From Moringa oleifera (Eukaryota; Streptophyta; Magnoliopsida; Brassicales; Moringaceae), in the NCBI GenBank assembly GCA_021397835.1, contig JAJFZO010000609.1, positions 11,658,001 to 11,722,000 of the forward strand: a stretch of 64,000 bases of DNA, given 5' to 3'. Every line of letters begins with the position of its first letter. Within the stretch, counting starts at the first letter, position 1. Positions 24,374 through 37,336 of the stretch are shown here, in pieces. Under the pieces are notes generated by a model. That model was not told where the DNA came from. It saw nothing but the letters and a program-made list of their open reading frames with translations, and made no database searches. A program made the translations under genes and the position numbers.

Positions 24374-25889
24374 ATGGCACCGTCGTTTCTCAGTTTGGTC
24401 CCTCTGTACGCGAGCTTTCTCCGTCGCTGCTTCGTTACGTCTGGGCTGTCTTCGCAAACCCTGGCAATAGACAGCGACACCGTGATCCACTTCTGGGGAC
24501 CCAGCAGAAGCGTTCGCGATCATGACCCAACAGTGCCTCGGAAACCGTCTCTTTTACTTCTCCACGGGTTCGGCCCATCAGCAATCTGGCAGTGGCGTCG
24601 CCAGGTTCAGTCATTGAGTTCTCTGTTCCAGCTATACGTGCCTGACTTGGTCTTCTTCGGAGACTCCACCACCAAATCAACGGAGAGATCCGAGGTTTTC
24701 CAGGCAGTTTCAATGGCGAAGCTGATGGAGAAGCTGGAAGTTGAGAGCTTCCACATCATGGGCACCAGCTACGGTGGCTTGATCGCCTACCACGTGGCGA
24801 GAATGTGGCCACAGAGAGTGGACAAGGTGGTGATTGCCAGCTCCGGGGTTAACATGAGGAAGAGCGATAACGAGGGCTTGCTCAAGAGGGCCAAGTTTGA
24901 TAACATTCAAAACGTTATGTTGCCAGCTTCTGCTGCGGAGCTCAGAACGCTTACTGGGCTAGCTGTTCACCGGCGTCTCCACATGATCCCTGATTTTTTC
25001 TTGAATGACATCGTCCACGTAAGTGCTTTTCTTTGTCTTTTTCCTTGTTGGGTTGGAACTATAATTCTCTTTCTTTGTTTCTTTCCTCTTTTCTCGAGAA
25101 AATTTCATATTAGGTAAACTTACCAAGAGAATTTCAACAACTGCAGTAACCATTCAATTAGGCCTGACTCTTATAGACCATTTCTGAGAGACATCTTTCA
25201 ATAAAACACTACTAATTAAGACAACAATGCCACATAAAAGCATAGATTAAAAGTCAAGCAGGTCACAATCACCATGTTAATGCTGAATTATTGTATCCTT
25301 AATTTAAGGAAATTTACAAAGTGGGTTTCATCACTTGATGTGGTTGCAGAAATTATATTCGGAGAACAGGAAGGAGAAGATGGAGCTTCTTAAGGGCTTG
25401 ACCCTCGGAACTGATGAGAACGTAAACCTTTCTCGGCTTTCACAGGTATACATGATCAATTCAGATCTTTCAATATGTCATTATCTCTCTAAAAAAACAG
25501 ATCAGATACAATATAAGGCAATTAGGGTTCTAAATTGTTTGCGTTTTACACTGGTAGGATGTGCTACTGATTTGGGGAGACCAAGACCAGATATTCCCTG
25601 TGAAGATGGCCTATGAACTTAAGGAGTAGGAACCTCTCTCATCCTTTTTTATTAATATGAATTAATCTTCCTACTTGATAGTTATGGCAAGTGATAAATA
25701 CAATTTCCTCTATTTAATCGTTTCTCTTACAAGAATATGCAAAGGTTAATTTATGGTAATTTGGATTGCAGGATTCTTGGGGAGAAGGCGAGGTTAGAAC
25801 TAATAAAGAACACGTCCCATGTGCCTCAAATCGAAAACAGTCAAGAGTTCAACAGAATCGTGAAGGATTTCTTATGCGGGTCCTCTTGA
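24374..25889 (+). CDS. Alpha/beta hydrolase (At4g33180-like)
   Basis: Four exons: 24374-25018, 25350-25445, 25558-25625 and 25772-25889, GT-AG junctions, 308 aa. It is an alpha/beta-hydrolase fold enzyme. The oxyanion segment HGFG is at 64-67 and the nucleophile elbow GTSYGG puts Ser132 at the active site. The acid is Asp255 or Asp257 in IWGDQDQIFP, and the base His286 in NTSHVPQ. The substrate is unknown; the MhpC/epoxide-hydrolase-like group is the nearest by motif. The N-terminal about 25 residues are hydrophobic with Arg, possibly a targeting sequence. Length and motif order fit Arabidopsis At4g33180 as I remember it, the neighbour there of the PPR gene At4g33170. Confidence 0.92.
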
Positions 25890-28856
25890 TTGTCACTCCT
25901 ACTCTATATAATTAAGTTTGTTGTTGTATTTTTCTAGTGGCATTAGGACTTGTTAATTACATTGCCATCATCCTCATCATCAGATTCCTAATTAATTCCT
26001 CTTGGTGGACAATGATGCTTCTTATTCAGTGTAGTTTGGCCTATTGGGCTTCCTTGATATTATTTTTAAGGGTCAGCCTGCGGGTCTTAGTGACCTCAAT
26101 GAGCCAGTGTTGAATGGGCCACTTAAATGGGCCCATTGGGTCACTTGTCCATAACAAAATGAGTTCATTGGGCCACTAATCATAATCCATTGGACCATTG
26201 GCCACAGGGGATGGGTTCATTGGGTCAGTTATTGTGACTAATGGGCTCATTGGGCAGCTTGTTGTAGCAGATGGGCCCATCAGGCTGTACCATGGAAGTG
26301 TTAACCCTACTTGTGTTGGTGGCGTCAACGCTGCCATAGAACTCCTTACCAAAATAATAATGATAAATAAAAAAGGGGAAAGAAAGCTGCCCAAAGATGA
26401 GATGTCAAGAGTTTCAAATGGCATCGCATCTTTCTCATCTCGCTCCTTCATTGTCAAAAGATTAGGAAGAAAAAGAGGTGGAAAGAAATCTGCTTCAATC
26501 TGCCTTGCAGTCCTTTTGAAATTATGAAAGCAAAGTGAAAGCTTTTAAGAATTTTAGAATAACCTGATCCTTCTATGTCAAAATAAAAAATTTGACCATT
26601 CCTTCCTGTGGTACTATAATATTTCTAAATCATAAAAGTGGGTTTTTTTTTTAAAAATAAATTTGTCCAGAAGAAAGAAAAGATGAAACTCATGTGACCC
26701 AGTAGAAGAAAGATGAAACAAGTGGGCATAGCATTTCTATGGTGGAAGCTCACGCATGTTAATATTTCCAATCAGCATCGCAGATGCTGGTTCTCTGCAG
26801 GGCCAAGGACAAGTCCAATTCTTTGGTCGTAAGAGCGAGAAGATATTTTAGATATTTGACAGACAGGGAGAGAGAGAGAGAGAAAAGGACAGAGGAAGCG
26901 AGAGCCGTCCAGTCCACACTTGGGGGTATGTAGTCAAATAGGAGTTGTAGGAGTGTGTATATTCCCGAGAAGGTTTTGCATATGAACAACAGAGCTAATA
27001 AACAATACATAAAAATGGAGTGGTTGTTGTATATAAGAAAATATAGTTTAAATAGTTTGTTTTCTTTTGTGGGTACATCTTTTTAACTTTGACCGAAGAG
27101 AGAAGCCTCTACGGCCTTGCAGGCTGCAGCTTTCGGCGCTCTTTCTCTCTTTCCCTCCTCACGGTCCACCGCTTCCTTCCCTTCTTTCATCCCAGCATTG
27201 TCTTTCTCTTTCTTCTTCACCTTCCCGTAACCATACACACACCTACACGCCCACACACATATACAATTTATATATCTACACAATTTATATGTGGACATGT
27301 AATTGTATAAACTACATTTTTAACATGTTGGAGGAGTAATAAAGTAATAATATCCACACTGAACAACAACCAAGGAGTTTTGCTCCTTTCTTTCTTCCTT
27401 TTTTTTTTTTTTTCTTTTTCTGTAAGTTCATCCTACTTGGTGAATCCGCCAAATCTAGCAGCAACCTAAAGTCCATACCAGGCAGCAGTGCTGTTTTCTT
27501 ATCAGGTACTTCCCATCAAGCTCTTTTCTTTTCTGTTATTGGTTTTGCATTTGCTAAATTTTCTCTTTCCAGATCTTTCTTTTCCTTATTAAGTTTTGAT
27601 TTTCTGGGTTCAATTTTGTTCGGAGATCTCCGTATTGCACTTCCAGTGGTAGATCGAGAACATTTTGTTTAATTATTGGCAATTCTTTTGTGGGTTGGGT
27701 TGTGTGGCATTTCTTGTTCTCCCTCTTATCTCTCATTTAAATTATTTGGTTTTGATGGTTCAATGATATCCTAGTTTGTTTTCGTATCAATTTTTTTTCT
27801 TTGTCAAATGAAATTCGCTAGTGGCTACAGTGAATGTGAATTTTAAAATACTTGCTTCTTTGGCTAAATAATGTTAAAAAAATTGCTAAATTGCTAACTC
27901 TCAGCTGAAGCGACTCTGCTAAATATTGTAAGTTTCATGAGCTATTGTCTCCAATTCACATTGTTACTTCCTTTCTTATTGTTCCTTAATGGCATGTTAG
28001 GGCAATATGAGGTGTATGTGTTGAAGAAAATGGTGAAAGGGCAAAAAAAAAAAAAAACAAAAAATATTTAATCTTATGCAGGAGGTAGTAATTGTATGCA
28101 TAAGATACAGGGCCTATTAATTGTGTGGGAAAATGCCAAACAGGGTTCTGGGAAATAATTTATTGTGTCCTAACTGTCTCTTCAGCATATTTTTGGCTGA
28201 TGATTTTGACAGTAAACTTAGCTTGGGTTCACGAGAAGTGACAGGTAAATGTTGGTGAACTTGTTTCTACAGTATAGCATATGCATCTGAGTTTAATAAA
28301 GTTGACTCTTAAGTCATATTCCACACAAAAGTAAATTCTTGCCTTTTCTTCTGTGTAAAAAAAGCATAGCTTTCAAAGTTAACTGTAAGCTGCTAAAGAT
28401 CAAAATAAAATTTTCATAGCTTCAGTACTTCAGAAGGTAGGGGGAAAAAAAGGAATTTGTGGCATGAATTTGTTTGCTGCAGCTTTGTGGATCTCAGTGC
28501 ACTTGTGTCCCACACCTGATCTAAAGCTTTGACGTTGTTCCATGTTTTGCAGAGGTTCTTTACTCTTTTTTTTTTCCTTCCACTCTATGGTTGTCTCCTC
28601 AACCCCAGCCATAATCTCATAAGTTGGATGAACATATTGAACCATTCATCTACTGAAGTATTTTCTTAATTTGGATTCATTGTCATACTTAAAGCTGTCA
28701 TCTTGATAAAGACGTGCTTAACTTTTACAGGCTCTCTGGTCAGTTCAACTCAGCTGCATTATGGTCGAAAGTTATAGAAGAAAGTCAAAGACTCATAAGA
28801 TATCTGGTGGAGCTTGATTTGCATCATCTTCTATGCTGTCTATTGTAATAGAAAAT
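25890..28856 (+). other. Intergenic, then GPA1 promoter and leader
   Basis: 25890-26090: hydrolase 3' flank. 26127-26290: 30-bp degenerate repeat (listed separately). 26870-26883: GA repeat. 27200-27300: CA and TATA-rich leader-like sequence. A donor (ATCAG/GTACTT) at 27506 and an acceptor (TTTTACAG) ending at 28730 mark a probable 1.2-kb GPA1 5'UTR intron, with leader exons on either side. Open frames at 26198 and 27067 are not supported as genes. Confidence 0.5.
26127..26290 (+). repeat. Degenerate 30-bp tandem repeat with GGGCCCATTGGG core
   Basis: Units beginning ATGGGCCCATTGGG or variants start at 26127, 26159, 26211, 26241 and 26271. The last three are spaced exactly 30 bp. Because 30 is a multiple of three, the repeat creates a frame with a 10-residue periodicity (DGFIGSVIVT, NGLIGQLVVA and so on) that looks like a protein but is probably chance. 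Confidence 0.7.
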
Positions 28857-31800
28857 ATGGGCTTACTCTGCAGTAGACACCGTCGTTACAATGAAGCAGA
28901 TGCTGAAGAGAATGCACAGGTAAACCAGGAGTGATACAATACCTGATTCTGTGCCCCTTATTAAGTGATGTGATACACCATAATTATTCTGTGTCTAAAA
29001 GGCTCTTGTTGTCCCTTCTTTTCTTTTTTCATCTCATTTTTATATGATTTATTGGACTTCAGTTTAATTGTCATTGCATGCTTTTCCAGGCTGCAGAAAT
29101 TGAAAGGCGAATTGAACAGGAAACAAAAGCTGAAAAGCACATTCAGAAACTTTTACTGCTTGGTATGTAGTACTTGGACCATTTTTCTCGTTACATTCAC
29201 TGTTCAGTATATAGTGACCCATGTGGTTTTGTAGTTAATGCTTGCAGTTTTGAATCTGCCTTTGAATGATTGTGGGCAGCACAGTGCATGGCATCTGTGG
29301 CACAACTCCCCATGGAGCAAACAGATTTTGTTACAAGAAAAAATACAAAAAGAAAGAACGAAAATTGACACTAATAGTGAGGACTTCAAATCTTTTTTTT
29401 TTTTTTTTTGAGCAGGGGGGACTTTCAAAATCATAAACAATGAGTCAACTTTTTAATTTGAAGCTGCAGTAATAGAATTTTTGTTGTTTGTCGGAAGTGG
29501 CACCATACTTTATGATGGTATCTAATGTGTTTAACTTCCCATGCACTTCAATTGTGAGATTAGCCTCGATGCATTTGCGTAAGACGCTTTAGCTACTGAT
29601 GCGGTTGACAGAAAGCTGTGGTATGAATCACCTAATGCGTGTTAGGCAGTTGATTGCTTAAAGATACACTTTATTCATGAGGTCTGGAGAGAATAAACAG
29701 TTAATTGATCAATTTGAGTATCCATGCTAATTTTGATTTTATATTTCCTTTGGCTAGCTTAGTGGTCCAAGATCCAATTGCTTTGGGTAGCTTGGACCTC
29801 TTCCAGTGTTTGATGTGTGATTGCCATTCTTCATCCCCTTATGACCAACTTTCTTTTTGCCAACTTTTTTTGCAAGATTTCACTAATTCAGTTTGATTTA
29901 TGTGTTTTCACAATGATCCTTCCTTTATTATTTACACAAAAATAAATGCTGGCAGCCAGTCTGCATGTTAAGGCTAGTATTTCTCTCTTTTTCTTTGCCT
30001 CTATTTTGTTGAACCTATAAGCATGCGATGCTTTTGCTTTTCACTTTCTTTTATTCACTATTCTTTTCATTTTGATGGAAGCAAGCTTTTCTCAGCTTTG
30101 TTAGTCTTTTCCTTTTAGTTTTTTGGATAGCTTCAATAATTATATTGTCAATTTTTGTGTTGTTAAGGTGCCGGAGAGTCTGGGAAATCCACAATTTTTA
30201 AGCAGGCAAGCAATCTACATATATTCAGTTTCCCTATCAAAGTGTGTTTCCCTTTATACTGACCATGCTGATATATGTTATTATTTTGCATGGACATTGG
30301 CACAGATAAAACTCCTCTTTCAAACTGGCTTCGATGAGGTTGAGCTAAGGAGCTATATCCCAGTCATTCATGCCAATGTTTATCAGACTATAAAAGTATG
30401 CACTACTTGGAAAGGGTGTGTTGGTTATTTCCCTTTTTGCAAAAATATAGATAGTATCTAGTGTCAGTTGTTTCTCTGTGCGTTTATCAACGCTTTAATG
30501 AGATTGGTTACTTTTAGTGCTAAATGAAATAGGCTTTGACAAATGGAGTCTACTCACTATGGCTGAACAGATATTGTATGACGGCTCAAAGGAGTTTGCT
30601 CAAAATGAGACAGATTCCTCAAAATATGCTTTATCCAGTGAAAAGAAGGTTCGAGATCATCATTTATCTGTCTACTGGATTTCCATGTTGGCGAAGTTAG
30701 TAAATTTTCTACTCTATTTCAGGAGATTGGGGAGAAACTATCAGAGATTGGTGGCAGGTTGGATTATCCACGTCTCACAAAAGAGCTTGCACAGGAGATA
30801 GAAACTCTGTGGAAAGATCCTGCAATTCAGGTAGCTTTTGCTTCATTCAGATAAAGTATGCTGTTGTTCTATATCGGTTTCACTTCTTCTGATTCAGTTC
30901 TTCTCTGGTGCTTTTCTGTTTTAACATATTTCGGTTATCATTTAGTCTAATTTAGATGAAATGCTTCAGTCATTGCTTCATTCTGTACTTGTAGGAAACA
31001 TACACTCGTGGTAATGAACTTCAAGTTCCAGACTGTGCCCATTATTTCATGGAAAATTTGCAAGGACTGTCTGATGCAAATTATATTCCAACAAAGGTAT
31101 CTAGAATTCATGTACTTATTTTCTTTTCATGAAAACATATAACCAGGTTGTCCAGAATTAAGAATTCCAGATAGAGGGCATCACAACATTAGGAACAAAT
31201 TAGTTTGCGCAATAAAAGAACCATGGAGCAAATCTCACTCAAACATATTTTGATCTCTATGCCATTTTCGACATTATCATTCTAGATTTTGATCAAATCC
31301 CTGCTTTTGTTGAAAAGTATAATGCAAGCTTGCCACTTTCGTGCTTGCTTGATTGTTGGTAATCTAAAGGGCTACCAGGAAGCATTCTCTGTGCTTGTGT
31401 CTTCTCAATTACCAGCTCCAATCTTAAAAGTCTGGTTTCTCTTTATCTTCTATGGTCTGCCACTATAAAATGATCTTCATGTGGATAATAGTTAATCTAC
31501 TGATACGTTATGGAGTGATCCCTGTCTTTCAAACAATTAATTGCTGCAATTTTGTTCTGGAGAAATCCTCTCTTATCCATTTAGGTTATGCCCTTTTTCA
31601 GTTCTTAGAAATTTAATGGGATGCGCTCTATTTCATCAAAACTACTTGTTATCAACAACTTTCCCTTTGGTTTTGGGTATGCATATCCTCGGTCCTTCCG
31701 CATTTTGGCCTCTCTGTCTAGATTATCCTTTGCAAATTTTCTGGGAATTTTATATCATAAACTCTGTCCCGAAGCTTCATATGTGTTTTGGTATTTCAGG

Positions 31801-32975
31801 AGGATGTACTCTATGCTAGAGTTCGCACAACTGGTGTTGTAGAAATCCAGTTCAGGTGATCTTCTCCTTCAAGTCTTATCTTAACTTCCACGAAATAACC
31901 ATACTGTCTTTCAGTGGCCTGCATGAACTTTCAGTTCTTTAACACAAATGAAGGCTCAAAGTTTCGACTTTGCTTTATTCTTTGACTAATGACTCGTTTA
32001 TCGGCTATACAATCTCTGCAGCCCTGTGGGGGAGAATAAGAAAAGTGGTGAAGTCTACAGACTCTTCGACGTAGGAGGCCAGAGAAACGAACGAAGGAAA
32101 TGGATCCATCTGTTCGAAGGTGTTACAGCTGTAATTTTCTGTGCTGCCATTAGCGAGTAAGCTCATCTGCTTTTTTTTACTTCTTGTGGTGAGAAATGAG
32201 CCGGGCTTTCGATTCAATGAGATTTGCTTTCCTTTAAGACATGGTTTGGAGCCACAAAAAAACCTTATATCTGACAGCACTGGCGTGTCAGGTATGATCA
32301 AACACTCTTCGAAGATGAACATAAGAACCGGATGATGGAGACAAAGGAGCTGTTTGACTGGGTCCTGAAGCAGCCATGTTTTGAGGTTTCGCTTCGTTGT
32401 TCCTCCTGCAACTTATATGTTGTCTGGCTGTATTTGTACCGCAGGAAATAACTCTTGACAGCTTTTGAGATTAATCCGGTTCCTTGACTGCAGAAAACAT
32501 CCTTCATGCTGTTTCTAAACAAGTTTGATATTTTCGAAAAGAAGGTTCTGAAAGTAAGAGCAATCAGAACACTTCATTTTTTATATGCTTGTGAACTATT
32601 ATTGTTTAGTTTTGGTAATCATCTACTGTCTGCAGGTGCCATTGAATGTATGCGAGTGGTTCAAAGATTACCAGCCTGTTTCAACCGGGAAACAGGAGAT
32701 CGAGCATGCTTATGAGTAAGCATTTACGTCTTTCCAAGACCTTTCCATTTCAAAGGAAGAATCTTTTACCAACTAACATTCTAAACCTCGTGTTCAGATT
32801 CGTGAAGAAGAAATTCGAGGAGTTGTATTTTCAAAGCACAGCCCCAGACCGTGTCGACCGAGTCTTCAAGATCTATCGAACCACGGCCCTCGATCAGAGG
32901 CTTGTAAAGAAAACTTTCAAGCTTGTAGATGAGACTTTGAGACGGAGAAATCTCTTTGAGGCTGGTTTATTGTGA
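28857..32975 (+). CDS. GPA1: Heterotrimeric G protein alpha subunit
   Basis: Thirteen coding exons: 28857-28919, 29090-29162, 30168-30205, 30306-30395, 30571-30648, 30723-30830, 30995-31096, 31800-31855, 32022-32156, 32292-32385, 32494-32553, 32636-32715 and 32798-32975. They encode 384 aa against 383 for Arabidopsis GPA1. G-alpha binds and hydrolyses GTP and signals with the G-beta/gamma dimer and RGS1 at the plasma membrane. MGLLC offers Gly2 for myristoylation and Cys5 for palmitoylation. G1 is GAGESGKST (46-54). G2 is RVRTTGVV with the arginine finger, and G3 is [10 protein letters not shown] with the catalytic Gln. G4 is FLNKFDIF and G5 TTALDQ. The C-terminus EAGLL lacks the Cys four residues from the end that pertussis toxin modifies. 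The intron after exon 3 starts with GC. Confidence 0.97.
30206..30305 (+). other. GC-AG intron in GPA1
   Basis: Exon 3 must end after AAGCAG (30205) to join KQ to IKLLFQTG in the next exon. The intron then begins GCAAGC and ends CACAG at 30305. No GT lies at a position that keeps the frame. The flanking match AAGCAG/GCAAG is the strong consensus typical of U2-type GC-AG introns. Confidence 0.85.
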
Positions 32976-35900
32976 CCCAACAGCAATTTCTTCTAATTGA
33001 ATCTTCATGGTTGGAAGACGAACATGATCATGTCGAAAGACACCACCTGAATCTTTTCACAGCCTAAAGTTTTGGAAATTCGATTTCTTTATCACACATT
33101 TAAAAGAAGAAGAAGGAGAAGAAGAAGAAGACGATTTTTGTCACATTGTTTTAGCAGACTGCTGATTTGTCTTGAAGCTTCTGATAGTATTGGTTTGATT
33201 TGGGAGTGGGCAGCGGATGATGGGGTAGCATGAAAGAACATATTGTTTGGATTCTAATACAAGTCATTTTCTGTAATTATTCCTACCTGACTTTCCTGGG
33301 ATAGTTGTATCCAACCATTTCAACTTTGTATCCAAGGAGCAAATTTCAGTAGGGTTTTTCTTAATTCCAGTCCTGTATGGATACAATCACATGATGAATT
33401 TGGTCTGATTCAGGCAGCTTAGAGAGGAAAGTCTTCTACTTATGGCCATCATAATGATGAATGGTAGGCATTCATGGTCTTGTGTTTGGTTAACTCGGTT
33501 TGATTCGTTTGCTTTGGTTAAGAATTCTTAGCCCGGTTTGAATTAATTGGGTTGAATGGGTTGATTTTTTTTATAATTAATTCTTAAATAAATATTAACA
33601 AATTTGAATTTTATTTGAATTTAATTTAAATTGTGTAGTTTTGATTTGATTAGTTTTACATATAAAATTTTGTTTTGATATAATTTATATTTTGATTAAA
33701 ATGATTATAAAAATTTAGTGATATTTTTGTAGTTAAAATATTTTTAAAATGATTTAAATAAATTTTATGTTTTCTTTAAAGTTTTTTTTTTGAATTTGAA
33801 CAATTTTAAATTTACGAATTATTTTTTATAATTTTTTACAATTTTGATAACATAAAATTAAAAAATATATATATTTAATAATCAAATTTTTTTAAAAATT
33901 ATAATAATAATTGCTTAAATATTTATTTAAGTTCGTGTAAAATTTGAAATAAAAAATTATTATAATAAAACCTTAGATAAAAATAATTTAAAACTCTGAG
34001 TTTTATCCTCTTTCCAACAAAGATTAATTTTTAAAATATATCCACACAAATCTTGATTTATTAATTTTATCTAGATTAAACCTTATTCAAAATAATTATA
34101 AAAAATTAATAATAAAAATAATTAAATACTTCTTAAATAGATTTTATATTTTATTTTGATTTTATCTCCTAAATTTAAATTTTTTAATCAATCAAATATT
34201 TTTTTATGAATTTTTTAAAATTTTAATAGTATATTTTTTTAAAAAATATTTTTAATACCTAAAAAGTTTTGAATTTTTTTGTGATGATAGCTCAAATATT
34301 TTCTTACATTCTTGACAAATCATTATTCAAAATTAATGATAAAATATCTTTAATTTAAATATCTTTAATGAATTTTTTAATAAGATTTAATTTGATAAAA
34401 TTAAAATACTAAGATTTGTTTGGATACGTTTTAAAATTAAAGGTTTGATAGGAGAAAAATGGTAAAACTTAAGGTTTTAAATAACATTTATTTTAAATTT
34501 TTTAATTTTAACTAAAGTTAAAACATTAAATAAAAAATTAATCAAATTAAAAGATAAATTTCAATTAAACTCCAAATGAAGTTTAAATTTTTATTTAATA
34601 TTTAATTGATTTCAATGGGGTTAAATTTTTTAAAAAATATTAATATGTGACAATTGTCAATTAATGAAATTAAATAATTAAATTTGTTTTATTTTATTTT
34701 TTAACATCAACAAGACAATCTCTATTTTAAAAAAAGTAATTAAAAACAGTTCATATTAAAAAAAAAATATATATCCCATAAAATCTTATTTCGGGTCAAA
34801 CTTGGCAATGCCATTTGCTGTCTGAAAAATCTATCCCACAAAATGTTTGGATCGGTGAGCTGACTTTACAGCTTCCTTTCCGTAAAAGCTTTGACAATCT
34901 GGACGGCACATGAGTAAATCGGGCCTTTGGGAGCAAACAAAATTTTTGTCATAGTTTTAATTAATTTTTAATATTAATATTATAAATTATAAAAATATTT
35001 TTTTAACTTCACATAAAAAAATCACTCAAATTAAATTAATAAAAAATATTTATCCCCAAATTCCTGGTTTCTGGCCCTGTCAAGATTGACATTGATACAG
35101 GCATACCCAGCCGAATTTGTGAGGCCAACTTACATGGAAGCTTCGTTGTCAAACCGGTACTTGTCCCCTTATAATCAGTGCGCCTTCACAGATTTGGTTT
35201 TGTCACGTGAAATTCTCATGGCAGGTTTGTCGTCAACCAAAAGGAAAAATCAAACGTTGGCCGGTGCCGTCTTGAAATAGTGCCCCGAAATCGGCACATA
35301 CTGCCACTATTAGGCACCCAATGTCCATACTTCCAGCCTTAGATACACTATAGCTTGCGCGCATTTTGACTTCAATTTTTCTTAGAAAGTTATTTTGTTA
35401 ATTAATATTTTTAAAAAATTTAAAAAATTTGAACTATATATATTTAAATTTAAATATTAAATATAACATAATATTATATTATTAATTTAAATTTTGATCT
35501 AATGAATTATAAAAATTAATAATATTTTTATTATTGAAAATGTAAAAAATTATCTAAATAAATTTTCACGGTTTATTTTTCAGTTAATTTTTTAAATTTA
35601 AATAATTTTTAGTTAATGTACCACTTTTTATACATATATTTTTAATTTTTTGATAACATAAAATTTTAAAAAATAAATTTTAAATATTTTATAAAATTCT
35701 AAATTTTTTAACGATAAAAAATTTAATTTATAAAATTTTAATTTTTATAAACTGCTTTTTAATGCAGTAGTATAAAATATTCAAAATTCAAATAGTATGC
35801 AAGACATTTGATTTAATAATTTCAATTTTTTAATACAATATAAATTAAATCAAATCAAAACATTACAAATATAATCCAACAAATCAATAAGTTGAAATTA

Positions 35901-37336
35901 TAAAGTGGATATCATTTAAAATATTTATCTTGATATTTAATATCTCATATTTTGTTCACATATATATAAATAAATTTTCAGATATTTATTTTAAAATAAT
36001 TCATATAAATTTTATTAATATGAAAAATTAAAAATAATAAATTGGTTTTTCAGAAGCATTTAATAAAATGTTGGGGTAATTAGAAATTGGAAGTCTCGTT
36101 TGGGAAGAGGATGATGACTGAAGGGAGACAATGGTCAATTTGTAAAAAAGGAGTTCTTTTCCCCGCCAATAAATAAAACCGTAAAACCCGTGGGCCCAAA
36201 AAGGATGACTATAAAGCCGAAATTTCTTTTACCTGCTTTCCATTTATGTCCCTCCAATTAACTTTGAATCCATTGTGACTTGTTCCCGTTTCCTCCACAA
36301 AGCATATTCCTCTCTTTGTCTCGCTCCCTTCCTCCCTCCCTCCTCTGTCTCTCTCTTTCTCAATGCTAATCTGACAAACACAAACGAAACCCTAACATTG
36401 ATGCCCAAAAAAACTCCGGCCTTCCATTTGTAATTCTTTGATATCTGCTTTGAAGCTCTTGAAGTACGTTTCTCTATTTCCTTGCTCCATTTACCTTCTT
36501 GTATGTTCTGGGGAATTTTTTTTTGGAGAAACACAAATTTTTTTTGAGAAGGAAGCCTTTTTTTGGAGATTTGCTTTGGCCTTTCAATTTTCACGTTCTT
36601 TGGAGTGTTCTAGATTTTGTTTTCAATTGATGTTTTCTTCTTGGCCTTTATATTCACGTATATTGTAGTCTAAAAAGATCTTCGAGCTAGCTTTGGTTGT
36701 TTAATTTCAAGGTAAAAATAATAAGTTTAGCTTCTGATTTTCCCTCCCCCTTTGCTCCTGGAAGGGAGTGAGGGACCTGTGACTGTCTCATTCTCCAAGA
36801 TATTATGAGCTTCGGGATCTTATTATATGATTTCATCCATTGTACTGCAATTCTGTGGACAGATTTAAATGTGTTTTTAATTCATATGAATGTTAGGGTG
36901 CTTAGTTGGTTTGAGTAAGATATAAATATTTCCTGTAATGTGAGATTGAGGGTTTTAACATGAAAGAACTTGGTATTTATAATGTGATATAAATATCTTA
37001 CATGGAACTGGTGGATAAGTAGGTTAGAGGCCCCTTTTCTACATATTTTTTGCTTACTGACAATAATATGTCAATATATCAATGAAATGAAATCCATTTA
37101 AAATGTTGCTCTGCTACAAAATCAATAGCAGTGAAACTAATAATTGCATCTGTCTTTTCCCCTTAAGTTCATTCAAGTCTTTTCAATCAAATGCAGTCTG
37201 ATCCTTATATTCTGGTTACATTGTTTTGCAGGTTTTGTGATTTTCTCGGGTGAAACTATTCATAATAGTGCAAATCTTTGTGGTTTCAGAGAGTTTGAGG
37301 TTCTTGAATTTGGCATTATCTAAGATACCAAAAGAT
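32976..37336. other. GPA1 3' flank, AT-rich intergenic DNA, FAP2 promoter and leader
   Basis: 32976-33400: GPA1 3'UTR and flank, with a (GAA)n-like run at 33103-33131. 33560-34760 and 35350-36060: very AT-rich DNA with no gene seen, probably decayed repeats. 36240-36400: CT-rich sequence likely at the start of the FAP2 leader. A donor (CAAG/GTAAAA) at 36712 with an acceptor ending at 37231 (TTTTGCAG) or 37289 (GGTTTCAG) suggests a FAP2 5'UTR intron. The small open frame at 35086 has no similarity. Confidence 0.5.

Noticed and set aside
26198..26527. Plus-strand frame of 109 codons with 10-residue periodicity
   Set aside because: The period comes from a 30-bp DNA repeat and the rest has no similarity; more likely a minisatellite than a gene.
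27067..27339. Overlapping small frames near 27.1-27.3 kb
   Set aside because: They lie in CT and CA-rich sequence in the GPA1 promoter or leader and are open on both strands.
30515..30570. Alternative acceptor (TTACTTTTAG) for GPA1 exon 5
   Set aside because: Using it adds TGC TAA directly after the previous exon; the acceptor at 30570 restores the family sequence.
35086..35280. Plus-strand frame of 64 codons between GPA1 and FAP2
   Set aside because: No similarity and embedded in AT-rich repeat-like DNA.
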